From NCBI GenBank assembly GCA_030838025.1, contig JAUTXM010000509.1, positions 1 to 8,335 on the forward strand: a stretch of DNA of 8,335 nucleotides, in the 5' to 3' direction. The notes beneath the pieces were generated by a model. The model had not been told where the DNA came from. It saw nothing but the letters and a program-made list of their open reading frames with translations, and made no database searches. How positions within the stretch are numbered: position 1 is the first letter of the stretch; each line of letters opens with the position of its first letter. Shown here in pieces: positions 1 to 6,752 of this stretch. The translations under genes and the position numbers were made by a program. The stretch comes from Acidimicrobiaceae bacterium (lineage in GTDB: Bacteria; Actinomycetota; Acidimicrobiia; Acidimicrobiales; Palsa-688).

Positions 1-1
1 G

Positions 2-1168
2 GGCCGGCGGCGGCGGATCGCTGCCGACCTCGAGGCCGATCAGGAGCTGGTCGCCAAGGTGGTCGGGGCGGCGGCCCACGCCGCGCCAGCAACGTGGAAC
101 CAGGTAATGAAGCTCGAAAACGGTCTCGCCATCCTCTCGCAATACGATCCGACCATCGCCCCTGCGTGGCGCCGGTTGCTGTCGTCGCCACCGATTCCCC
201 CGCCGGGGTATGTGCGCCTGGCTCCACTCGTCGGTGAACTCCAGGGAGACGAAAATCCACTCGTCCATCCGGACCATGTTCAGGAGCTCAGAGAGATGGG
301 GGTAACTGAGACACCAGTACACGCCCTTTCGTCACCAGGACTACATCGACCCGGTGACCGGCTCGAGCTTGACGTCGGTGGAAACCGCGTCGTCCTGTTA
401 GCGACACGCCACCGCTTCGGGTCCGATGCTGCGGACAGGTTCATAGACCCGGCGCCGATCGCCCTGGCGTGGGGCGCGTTCCTCGTGGGCGCCGATTGGA
501 CGACTTACCGGCCCCCGTTTCCGCTTGTTGCCTCGGTGGCGGCCTTGCATCTCGCGGTCGGCCTCGCCCACGCCGGGCTCCGTCTGAAACCAGCGAGGAC
601 CCTTCGCAATGCCGCAGTTGCGGCGGCCGGAGCGTTGTGCGCCGGTGCCGCGGTACGCCAGAACCGGGATCCGACGGGCACGCCTGGCCTGGTATTCGGC
701 GGGTCAGCATTTCCCTACGCGCTGCTTTTGGGCAACTGGTGGGGAACCATCGACACACGGCAACGACGGAGGGCGGCAGCGGGAACGCTGAGCTTGGCTG
801 CGATCATGGCTCTTCGCTGCTGGCAGATCCAACCCCCCGTCAGACGAGGCCGATGGTGGTTGCGAACCTTCTTCTTGGACAACACTTTGTGGTGGGCCAT
901 GATGTTCGTCACCGCAATGGGCCTCGACAGCGACCGTGATAGGGATCTCGAGGCCGCGATGGAGGACGCCGACCGGGCAGCCGACATTCGGTTCGAGGAG
1001 GCCAGTGACCGCGCCTGGGACGCCGCCCGGTTACGAATTAGTGCGCGCGCGACGTTGCTCCAAACAGCGATGCGCGATCACGGGCTAGAACTTCAGCCGG
1101 AGGTCGCACAGGCCATCGGGGAGGACCTGACGGAGGTGTTGGCGTGGTTGGCCGATCCCTCGTCGTAG
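2..1168 (+). CDS. Multi-pass membrane protein of unknown function, N-terminus outside window
   Basis: I do not recognise the family. The frame is open to the left edge: the codons before the GTG at 59 read as plausible protein (an Arg-rich stretch, then an acidic helix), and that GTG has no well-placed ribosome binding site, so the true start probably lies upstream. Counting from the GTG, residues 1-125 are soluble and proline-rich. About six hydrophobic segments follow, near residues 131-149, 153-175, 182-199, 212-230, 238-255 and 270-289. Residues 290-340 form an acidic, Arg-rich, probably helical cytoplasmic tail with alternating E/D/R/A that could be a coiled coil. The layout (soluble part, membrane bundle, helical tail) recalls membrane sensors such as histidine kinases, but no H-box or ATP-binding motif is visible, so I do not call it a kinase. 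Its 3' end overlaps the next gene by 25 bases, which indicates co-translation. Confidence 0.75.
   Translation, partial: GRRRRIAADLEADQELVAKVVGAAAHAAPATWNQVMKLENGLAILSQYDPTIAPAWRRLLSSPPIPPPGYVRLAPLVGELQGDENPLVHPDHVQELREMGVTETPVHALSSPGLHRPGDRLELDVGGNRVVLLATRHRFGSDAADRFIDPAPIALAWGAFLVGADWTTYRPPFPLVASVAALHLAVGLAHAGLRLKPARTLRNAAVAAAGALCAGAAVRQNRDPTGTPGLVFGGSAFPYALLLGNWWGTIDTRQRRRAAAGTLSLAAIMALRCWQIQPPVRRGRWWLRTFFLDNTLWWAMMFVTAMGLDSDRDRDLEAAMEDADRAADIRFEEASDRAWDAARLRISARATLLQTAMRDHGLELQPEVAQAIGEDLTEVLAWLADPSS
1132..1136 (+). promoter_or_regulatory. Ribosome binding site GGAGG
   Basis: GGAGG lies inside the upstream gene, seven bases before the GTG at 1144. It fixes the start of the second gene and implies translation coupled to the membrane-protein gene. 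Confidence 0.7.
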
Positions 1169-1980
1169 TCGAAGAACTGAAGACAAGACAGAGCAACGCC
1201 ATCGTCAAGTTGGCAATGTATGCCGGTGTCCGGCGGGGGGTGGATGTAAGCACGACCACGTTCGATGAGTTGTTCACGAACCCGAGCGACCACCTTGCCG
1301 GTGTCGCCACGGTCGCGATGACCGCATGGACCACCAATCCGGCGGACACGGCTGCCTATTTCCGCCCCACGCAGACGCCGGCCGCGTGTGCTGCCAGCCT
1401 CGCGCTCAAGGCCGGGGCGCAACGGGTGACGGCCGTTATGCCCACCTCCGTCGACGAAGAGTTCCCGCTTCTCCTCGCGGTGCATCTTCATCTCGCGGGC
1501 GTGACAATGATCGTCAACTTTCTAGACCTGGTTGAACATGAGCATACGGACGCCATGGTTGATCCAAACTTGGCCATGAAATGTGGGAGAGTTCCGACCC
1601 AAGACGATCTCGACACGTTGCACCAGCGAATCGACGAGATCAAGAAGCAGGGGCACCCGGGATGGCGATTCGATCAGTTCGACCTGCAACTGCTGCGGCA
1701 ACTCGCGGCCGAGCATCCAAATCTGGCACCCATGGCCGCTGACTCCTCGGTGAAGATTTCACGCATCAAGCAGACGGATGGCCACCTATTTCATATCTTG
1801 GAGAATGCGACCGCAAAGGCCCTCGGACTTCGAGGGTCGCCTACTGCGCAAATCACTCTATTTGACCTTCGCGCTTTCCTTGCCTTCGACCTGTACCCCA
1901 AGACACTTCTCGGGCTGGCACGGGCGGCGAGGATTCAAGAAAGGGCGGAGCTAACGAACTCGCCCCGACTTCGCCGTTGA
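1144..1980 (+). CDS. Conserved-looking soluble protein of unknown function, coupled to the membrane protein upstream
   Basis: A 278-residue protein that I cannot assign. The GTG at 1144 is chosen because GGAGG at 1132-1136 sits seven bases before it; this places the start inside the preceding gene, a typical translationally coupled arrangement. No signal peptide or membrane span is evident. Residues 1-130 alternate short hydrophobic strands (RSLVVVE near 4-10, GVATVAMTAW near 53-62, RVTAVMP near 94-100, GVTMIVNFLDL near 119-129) with helices, so an alpha/beta fold is likely. Residues 150-200 are charged and helical. The C-terminus is basic (SPRLRR). No nucleotide-binding loop or catalytic signature stands out. 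Operon structure suggests that it works with the membrane protein. Its last 30 bases overlap the end of a decayed minus-strand gene, so the two converge. Confidence 0.75.
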   Translation: MVGRSLVVVEELKTRQSNAIVKLAMYAGVRRGVDVSTTTFDELFTNPSDHLAGVATVAMTAWTTNPADTAAYFRPTQTPAACAASLALKAGAQRVTAVMPTSVDEEFPLLLAVHLHLAGVTMIVNFLDLVEHEHTDAMVDPNLAMKCGRVPTQDDLDTLHQRIDEIKKQGHPGWRFDQFDLQLLRQLAAEHPNLAPMAADSSVKISRIKQTDGHLFHILENATAKALGLRGSPTAQITLFDLRAFLAFDLYPKTLLGLARAARIQERAELTNSPRLRR

Positions 1981-2537
1981 CCGCTGCTTGCGGCGGGAGC
2001 AGCAATTACGCATTGCATGTAACGGCCTCGTGCGCTCCTTGAACCCATTGTTGAGAAACCGGACAACCGTGGCGATGCGTTCGGCGCGGACGTCGGGCCG
2101 TCGCTTCGTCGCGTCGATTCACCGTATGTAGCCTTTTCGGTAGAACTGGGCGAGCGAGTCGAAGAAGGCTCCCGCCACGGGATGCGACTCGAGTGCGGCC
2201 CGCAGATCTGGCGCCAAAGTCGCCGCGTTGTGGTCCGTCCGGCGAGATGACGACCTCGACGGCCTCGCCTGGATGAATCGGCCGATCGCAAGGAGCGACC
2301 GAGAAGCTCCAACCAGTATCTTCCTGGTAGATGCGCGCGCGCGAATTTGCACGCCGGCGACCGTCCCGCCCACATAGTGCTCGCGCTTGGTTCCCAGACT
2401 TCGTTTGCATCGAACGGGACGGGGACGCGGACCTTGTTGCCCGCAAGCGGTTCGAGAGTAATGGTGTACGCCTTGGTGCGCTCGTCTGACGACGCACCGC
2501 GATTCTCGCGCCGACGGGAGGTTGATTGGTCCGGCAT
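1951..2537 (-). pseudogene. Decayed DUF1905 / YdeI-OmdA family protein
   Basis: Reading the minus strand from the ATG at 2537 and changing frame where needed gives a recognisable DUF1905 plus OmdA-like protein. In order it shows YTITLEPLAG then VRVPVPFDANEVW (DUF1905 first strands and the PFD motif); after a frame change near 2393-2395, HYVGGTVAGVQIRAR; after a second in the GC repeat at 2333-2343, IYQEDTGWSFSV and PGEAVEVVISPDGP; after a third near 2216-2218, APDLRAALESHP, AGAFFDSLAQFYRKGYIR; then an in-frame TGA at 2119-2121 where the family has Trp; then IDATKRRPDVRAERIATVV. The family order (domain, linker, P-DL--AL, Y-RWI--A-R---R--RI) is kept. Family members are small soluble proteins whose biochemical role is poorly known; the OmdA domain was named for bacteriocin protection. 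Three frame changes plus a nonsense codon make a functional product unlikely. It lies about 100 bases after a decayed UDG-like gene on the same strand. Confidence 0.75.
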
Positions 2538-2639
2538 CGCGCGACGGTCGATCGCCGGGCCCTCGACCCGGCGTTTGGGGACACGCTGTGTCGGACCTAT
2601 CGCCAGTTGCCGCGGTCCCGTGCTCGTCGTTCTCGGTGT

Positions 2640-3410
2640 TCAAGCGGCCCAACTGGCGACCTGGTTTGTCATGTCCCTTCGATGCTGGTCGAAGAGGCGT
2701 CGGCGGTGGCCGTTGCCACCCGAGGGATGGGGAAGTCGAACAGGCAGCGACGTGCCGGGATCGTCCCTCGGGCCGCGGCGCCGCGCCGAAGAACGGCGAC
2801 GGTTCCCCCGAGGGGGATGTAGACGGCGTCTGGCACCCCGGCCAGCTCCGCCGCCAGGACCTGGTCGACGAACGCCGCCAGCAGCGGGAACCGGTCGGGG
2901 GGTGGGAACCACCGTAGTTCCGGCCGCCGAGGAACGCCGGGTAGAGAATCGCTGAGGTGCCATGAAGAAGATCGCGGCGCTCCGCGAACAGCGACGCAGT
3001 CGATTCGATCTCGAGGTGCTGGTGCAGGCCGATCCCGTCGAGCATGGAGATGAGATTGGTCCTCATCGCTCCCGCGAAGCCGCCGACGTTAGAAGCGCAG
3101 TGCAGGACGTCTTCGCCGACGGCACCTTCCGCCAGGGCCCGCTGGGCGGCTTGGCAGGACAGGAACATCTGGTGCAACCCCGCGTGATCCCGATGATCAC
3201 GACCCCGGCGGGCGTGTTGACCGCGTCGATGGGGCAGTAGCGCAACGTGACGCGGCCCTCTTGCGCGAGGAGCAGTTCGGGTTGCATCATTTCCGCCTCG
3301 GTGGTTATCGGCGCCAGCCCCGACAGGACCTCGGCCATCTGCTCGAAGCACCATGATCGATCGATCAGCCCGCCGGCACCGAGGGCTACTGGACACAGAT
3401 GTGCCGCCAC
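2640..3410 (-). pseudogene. Decayed uracil-DNA-glycosylase-superfamily protein
   Basis: Four minus-strand segments in different frames assemble into one UDG-fold protein of about 257 residues. Segment one: LIDRSWCFEQMAEVLSGLAP, QPELLLAQEGRVTLRYCPID, then GVVIIGITRG, matching the family's first motif (usually G-I-T-P-G; here Pro is Arg, around 3180-3182). A missing base between 3170 and 3171 (expected T-Q-M) moves to segment two: MFLSCQAAQRALAEG, GGFAGAMRTNLISMLDGIGL, RRDLLHGTSAILYPAFLGGR followed by NYGG. A change in the run of six C at 2897-2902 gives segment three: RFPLLAAFVDQVLAAELAGV, AVYIPLGGTVAVL, CLFDFP. A change in the C run at 2729-2732 restores the classical second UDG motif HPSGGNGHR at 2715-2729, then FDQHRRDMTNQVASW and TGA. 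The start is placed at GTG 3408-3410, just after GGAGGAG, although the spacing is short. The family removes deaminated bases from DNA; this copy should be inactive. Confidence 0.8.
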
Positions 3411-3753
3411 GGTCTCCTCCGGGACTTTCGGTCGTCGACCACCGTAGCCCAAGGGTCGGAGAGCTCATTTGACGATCGAAGCCCACGCCAACCCGGCGTT
3501 ATCGGGCACTCCGAGCACGGCGGAACGCCGGTTATCGCGTACCGCATCTGGGCCTCCATAACGGCGAGCCCCTCACGATTGGGACCATCCCCGAGCAAAA
3601 CCGCCTCCCGACCTGTACGCAGGAGTCGACACGCTCGATCAACCCAAGCGTTCCCACGGGACCGACGTCCCAGGCCCGAGCAGACAACGGCCGGTCCGCT
3701 ACCATCTTGCCGAACTCGACCAACCGCGAATAACGCTCCACCTCGGCCGGCAC
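3386..3753 (-). pseudogene. Probable decayed minus-strand gene, family unknown
   Basis: A GTG-led minus-strand frame from 3753 has strongly GC-rich third positions and reads like real protein: VERYSRLVEFGKMVADRPLS, ARAWDVGPVGTLGLIERVD. Its sense then deteriorates, while the neighbouring frame becomes convincing: ACRLLRTGREAVLLGDGPN, REGLAVMEAQMRYAITGVPP, CSECP. The simplest reading is one gene with a frame change near 3630-3650. No stop-free single frame covers both halves. I do not recognise the product. It lies immediately upstream of the decayed UDG-like gene on the same strand and overlaps its possible start, so the two may once have been an operon. It could instead be chance open frames in GC-rich DNA, hence the low confidence. 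Confidence 0.35.
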
Positions 3754-3778
3754 CGATGCTCGACCATCTCGTAAAAAG

Positions 3779-3813
3779 GTCTTTTGAACATCCGGCGCCT
3801 GTCCTGAAAAGAC
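3779..3813. repeat. Inverted repeat upstream of the asparaginase cassette
   Basis: GTCTTTT at 3779-3785 is mirrored exactly by AAAAGAC at 3807-3813, around a 21-base spacer that contains the palindrome GGCGCC. It lies in the short gap between the remnant ending at 3753 and the ATG at 3847, where a promoter and operator for the cassette are expected. A TTGAAC at 3784-3789 could serve as a -35, but I see no convincing -10. It may be an operator, a weak hairpin or chance. Confidence 0.3.
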
Positions 3814-3835
3814 TAACCCCGCACCTAGACACGAC

Positions 3836-3841
3836 GAGGAG
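3836..3841 (+). promoter_or_regulatory. Ribosome binding site GAGGAG
   Basis: GAGGAG ends five bases before the ATG at 3847 and supports that start for the first gene of the cassette. Confidence 0.65.
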
Positions 3842-3846
3842 CCTCG

Positions 3847-4116
3847 ATGACAACTAGTGCAGCTGTGACAGCCTTTGTTCTCATTACTGTGCCAGCCACT
3901 CGCTCCGGCGACGTGGTCGACAAACTAATAGCCGACTACTCTGATTTCGTTGTCGAGGCGGCCGCCGTCTACGGTGAGGCTGACGTCATTGCGAAGCTCG
4001 AGACCCCTTCTATTCAACGCCTTCACGATCTTGTTATGAACGACATCCAAGGCCTACCACACGTCACGGTAACACGCACATTCATAATAATCCCACAGTT
4101 ACACAAGACGCCTTAG
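3847..4116 (+). CDS. Stand-alone Lrp/AsnC ligand-binding (RAM) domain protein
   Basis: An 89-residue protein made almost entirely of the Lrp/AsnC effector-binding domain (AsnC_trans_reg, also called RAM). The beta-alpha-beta-beta-alpha-beta order is visible: AFVLITVPA (9-17), a helix at GDVVDKLIADY (21-31), FVVEAAAVYGEADVIAKLE (34-52) with the typical G-x-x-D turn at 43-46, a helix SIQRLHDLVMNDIQGL (55-70), and a last strand VTVTRTFIII (73-82). There is no helix-turn-helix, so it is not a DNA-binding regulator by itself. In this family the domain forms dimers and higher oligomers and binds amino acids between subunits, and stand-alone versions occur in many bacteria. It acts in the cytoplasm. 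Five bases separate it from the next gene, so they form an operon. With an asparaginase downstream, asparagine or aspartate is a natural guess for the ligand; that is inference. Confidence 0.85.
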   Translation: MTTSAAVTAFVLITVPATRSGDVVDKLIADYSDFVVEAAAVYGEADVIAKLETPSIQRLHDLVMNDIQGLPHVTVTRTFIIIPQLHKTP

Positions 4117-4121
4117 TTGGC

Positions 4122-4748
4122 ATGTCAAACGAACTACTTGTCTTGGTCAGTGCCGCTAGCGGCGCACTCGTTCCAACTCTCGGCTCTGTCACGATGATGC
4201 TAATATCCAGGCGCCGCGAGGTTCGCGATCGCCATGTGTCGCGCGCACTTGATGTGCACCTCGAACATTATGAGGGTATCTTCGTCGCGGCAAGATCACT
4301 GCAGAGCGCTATCGACGACTACGAAGCTGTCTCAGCAACCGCAGTAGACCGTTTCGACGTGTTCCTGCCGCAGATGCTAGCGATTGTGAAGTCGGCCGCT
4401 TCTGCGTTCGCAGTTTCAATCGATTGGCGGCACAACCGCGGGATGTACTACCTCCCTCTAGCACTCGAGACCGAATGCCTTGAACTCCGAGACCAGATGA
4501 ATCGGTGGGTCGCGGCCCCCCGACTGAGCAACGGATATGTGTTCGAAACTCGCTTTGCTGGGAAGCCGGCCCGGCGCGCCGCGGCGGAGGAAGTTTGGCG
4601 TCTACCACTTGGAAGCTATTCCGAGTTGCGGATCATAACACGCCGGATGGTCTCACATGACTCTCCCGAACTGGTCGCCCTCTTGCGCAAGATCCAGAGG
4701 GACCTCGGACGACTAATCAGCCATCTTAAGGGCGTCATTGCTCAGTGA
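4122..4748 (+). CDS. Single-span membrane-anchored helical protein of unknown function
   Basis: A 208-residue protein I do not recognise. Residues 5-28 form one hydrophobic segment (LLVLVSAASGALVPTLG, then VTMMLI) followed at once by SRRREVRDR, whose positive charges favour an N-out, C-in anchor without a cleavage site. The remaining 175 residues look helical and cytoplasmic, with stretches such as HVSRALDVHLEHYEGIFVAA (38-57) and ELVALLRKIQRDLGRLISHL (183-202). Many Trp, Tyr and Arg residues lie in the middle, and no enzyme motif is visible. The ATG at 4122 has no clear ribosome binding site and lies five bases after the previous stop, so translation is probably coupled. Its likely role is a membrane anchor, sensor or effector for the cassette. 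After its TGA the same frame stays open for 60 more codons (separate entry). Confidence 0.75.
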   Translation: MSNELLVLVSAASGALVPTLGSVTMMLISRRREVRDRHVSRALDVHLEHYEGIFVAARSLQSAIDDYEAVSATAVDRFDVFLPQMLAIVKSAASAFAVSIDWRHNRGMYYLPLALETECLELRDQMNRWVAAPRLSNGYVFETRFAGKPARRAAAEEVWRLPLGSYSELRIITRRMVSHDSPELVALLRKIQRDLGRLISHLKGVIAQ

Positions 4749-4931
4749 ATAACGCTTGTTCGGATTCAGCAGGGATCGGTAGAACTTCGAGGTGACGCTC
4801 CCGAAACCATCGACCTGATGGTCAAGCGCTCAGCTCGCTTCCGGACCGTCCTTATCTCTCCGATACTACAGCAAAAGCGATGGTCCTTCAAAGGCAAAGC
4901 GGCTTCAACGCCGATAGCGGACTTGATCTAG
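4749..4931 (+). other. Gap before the asparaginase: 60-codon in-frame extension after the membrane-protein stop
   Basis: The frame of the membrane protein stays open after its TGA (4746-4748) until TAG at 4929-4931. It reads LVRIQQGSVELRGDAPETID, LMVKRSARFRTVLISPI, then a basic tail. The R-I-x-x-G-S-V-E-L pattern resembles short beta hairpins seen at the ends of some membrane-linked effector proteins, but I cannot name a family. Its only in-frame ATG (4818) would give 37 residues without a good ribosome binding site. It may be a lost C-terminus cut off by a nonsense mutation, a readthrough product, or chance. Nothing else is visible in the 217-base gap. Confidence 0.25.
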
Positions 4932-4965
4932 GCACATTCTCACTCATGCTTGGGGATGCGAAAGG

Positions 4966-6609
4966 ATGTCACGAATGAATAGCGCGACCGACGCCGGCGA
5001 CCCGCTCGAGCTCTTCATCAGAGCGGCTAGCGAAAACGTAAACTACCCATGTCGAATGTTCAAAGACCCCCGAAGCGCTGACCGACTCACGGCGAATCGA
5101 ATGAAGCTCGGCGTCCCAGCGGAGAACGCAGGCGTTATGGTGATCTACACCGGCGGAACCATAGGGTGCGCTCCCAGTGACGACAAAGACCCACTCAGCC
5201 CTCAAGTGGTGCAGTCCTGGCCAACATTACGCCGATCGATTCCTGCGCTTGCGCATTCTACAACCGCCGCGCTCAATTTTCGGATAGATGCTGTCTCATT
5301 CGAGGTGCCGCTCGACTCCTCAAATATGACGCCCGTTGACTGGGTCGCAATAGCCCAACTATTGAGGCGGTTTATGGACTCTTATGAGGGATTTGTTATT
5401 CTTCACGGCACCGATACGATGGTATATTCGGCCTCAGCCCTGTCGTTCATGATTTCGAACCTGAAAAAGCCGGTCATTTTCACTGGAGCGCAGCTGTCCG
5501 CTATTGCGGACGTCCGAAGTGACGGGCAGCCGAACTTGATCACTTCTATGTTGATCGCTAACGCGCGTTACAGCAGCATACCGAATGTTCCTGAGGTATG
5601 TATATTCTTTAACCGAAAGCTCCTTCGTGGCAATCGCGCAATCAAGATGGATGCCGACGGCTTTGACGCGTTCGACACGCCAAATTTTCCGCCACTGGGC
5701 GAGGTGGGGAGCGCCATCGAAATTCGGAGTGAACTCGTCCTTCGACCAGGTGTACATGCAGTTACCGTGCAGGACCAGTTGGAGACAAATGTAGTTGACA
5801 TAGCTATTTTTCCCGGAATTCAGGACGGGCAGATCCTTGGCAGCATACTAATGACTGAGGGTCTCAAAGGAGTTGTGTTGCGGACATACGGGGCTGGCAA
5901 TATGCCAACAGCTACAAATGTTCTCAGCCAACTAAACATAGCGAGAGAGCGAGGCATCGTCGTGGTAAACGTGTCTCAATGTCCGCGCGGAACGGTGCGG
6001 ATTGGGCTGTATGAGACGAGTGCTCTGCTGCTGGGGTATGGCGTGGTTAGTGGTGTGGACATCACAGCGCAGGCGGCACTGACGAAGCTTATGGTGTTAC
6101 TGGGTGATCCGTTATTGGACCTCGAGGAGATCCCGCGGAGCGTTCAGGTGGCCTTGCGAGGGGAGCAGAGCGAAAGCATATATGTCTCGCCTTTGGATGG
6201 CGGCGGGTCAGGCACGTTGTCGTCGGGCCAGCCAAGCGTGTGGTTTCGGACGAAAGACGCGGTGTTTCGTCCTCTAGGTACCATTCGGAAGGCAGTGTTG
6301 GTGCTCTATTCAGTAAGTGTCAGACCACGAGCCGGCGCCGATCGTGTAGGCATCGAAGTCTTTCTTAATGGCCCGGCCGGCGAGGACGTTGGACCAAATC
6401 GTCCAGGCCCTGCTTGTTCTGTATCGCGTTTGGCAACGGAGGAAGGGGACGGCGCGGCGACACTAGTCTTTGATGTGACGTTAGCAATGGAGCAAGATCT
6501 CCAGGAGGGAAGACGCAATTCATTCCGCATTAGCTTGTCGTCAGGAGAGGACGGCGCGGTGACATGGACAATGGGCGAGCTGGCGATGTATGTCGAGGGT
6601 CCTAACTGA
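4966..6609 (+). CDS. Type I (cytoplasmic) L-asparaginase with extra N- and C-terminal regions
   Basis: Hydrolyses L-asparagine to aspartate and ammonia. Residues 56-385 match the asparaginase/glutaminase fold. The first catalytic loop is VIYTGGTIG (nucleophile T62); the second is ILHGTDTMVYSASALSFM (T149, D150); LKKPVIFTGAQ follows, then SDGQPNL. LLRGNRAIK places the catalytic-lysine equivalent at K227. AFDTPNFPPLGEVG, VVLRTYGAGNMP and SQCPRGTV with GVVSGVDITAQAALTKL are typical of the type I (AnsA-like) group. There is no signal peptide, so it is cytoplasmic. The usual length is about 330-340 residues; this protein has 547. About 55 residues precede the domain, and a region at about 425-547 follows a Gly/Ser linker (DGGGSGTLSSGQ). 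Two starts are possible: ATG 4966 and ATG 4975. AAGGA at 4962-4966 suits 4975, whereas GGGGA at 4952-4956 suits 4966. It is the last gene of the cassette. The archaeal GatD subunit is a less likely alternative. Confidence 0.9.
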   Translation: MSRMNSATDAGDPLELFIRAASENVNYPCRMFKDPRSADRLTANRMKLGVPAENAGVMVIYTGGTIGCAPSDDKDPLSPQVVQSWPTLRRSIPALAHSTTAALNFRIDAVSFEVPLDSSNMTPVDWVAIAQLLRRFMDSYEGFVILHGTDTMVYSASALSFMISNLKKPVIFTGAQLSAIADVRSDGQPNLITSMLIANARYSSIPNVPEVCIFFNRKLLRGNRAIKMDADGFDAFDTPNFPPLGEVGSAIEIRSELVLRPGVHAVTVQDQLETNVVDIAIFPGIQDGQILGSILMTEGLKGVVLRTYGAGNMPTATNVLSQLNIARERGIVVVNVSQCPRGTVRIGLYETSALLLGYGVVSGVDITAQAALTKLMVLLGDPLLDLEEIPRSVQVALRGEQSESIYVSPLDGGGSGTLSSGQPSVWFRTKDAVFRPLGTIRKAVLVLYSVSVRPRAGADRVGIEVFLNGPAGEDVGPNRPGPACSVSRLATEEGDGAATLVFDVTLAMEQDLQEGRRNSFRISLSSGEDGAVTWTMGELAMYVEGPN

Positions 6610-6612
6610 AGG

Positions 6613-6642
6613 ACGAACTTGGTACCATCGTCGGACGTTCGT
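6613..6642 (+). terminator. Weak hairpin after the asparaginase gene
   Basis: ACGAAC (6613-6618) pairs with GTTCGT (6637-6642) around an 18-base loop, four bases after the stop codon. A moderately T-rich stretch follows, but no true T run. It could be a weak terminator for the cassette; the stem is short. Confidence 0.25.
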
Positions 6643-6752
6643 TGATTCTTTGCGTTTACTGTTTCGGTCAAATAGTTGAGGGGTGTGTTGGTGTCCGCGC
6701 CGAGGCTCGGAGGTCCGACCGTCGCTAACGTGCCGCAGACGGATATCGTGTT

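Noticed and set aside
290..1168. Histidine kinase call for the first gene, based on membrane segments plus a helical tail
   Set aside because: No phospho-acceptor His motif and no N/G ATP-binding boxes are visible.
2347..2963. Several plus- and minus-strand open frames of 100-200 codons
   Set aside because: They are Arg/Gly/Pro-rich shadows in very GC-rich DNA, opposite or out of frame with the UDG-like and OmdA remnants.
2119..3486. A single 455-codon minus-strand open frame
   Set aside because: It is a chimera: its parts are the in-frame pieces of the UDG-like and OmdA remnants joined by out-of-frame, Arg/Pro/Ser-rich filler. No single protein is supported.
3399..3857. A plus-strand open frame of 152 codons before the cassette
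   Set aside because: Low-complexity Ser/Arg/Pro composition, no family features, and antisense to better minus-strand coding signal.
4966..6609. Archaeal GatD (Glu-tRNA amidotransferase subunit) instead of asparaginase
   Set aside because: The N-terminal region lacks a recognisable GatD domain, no GatE-like partner is present, and the motifs fit type I bacterial asparaginase.
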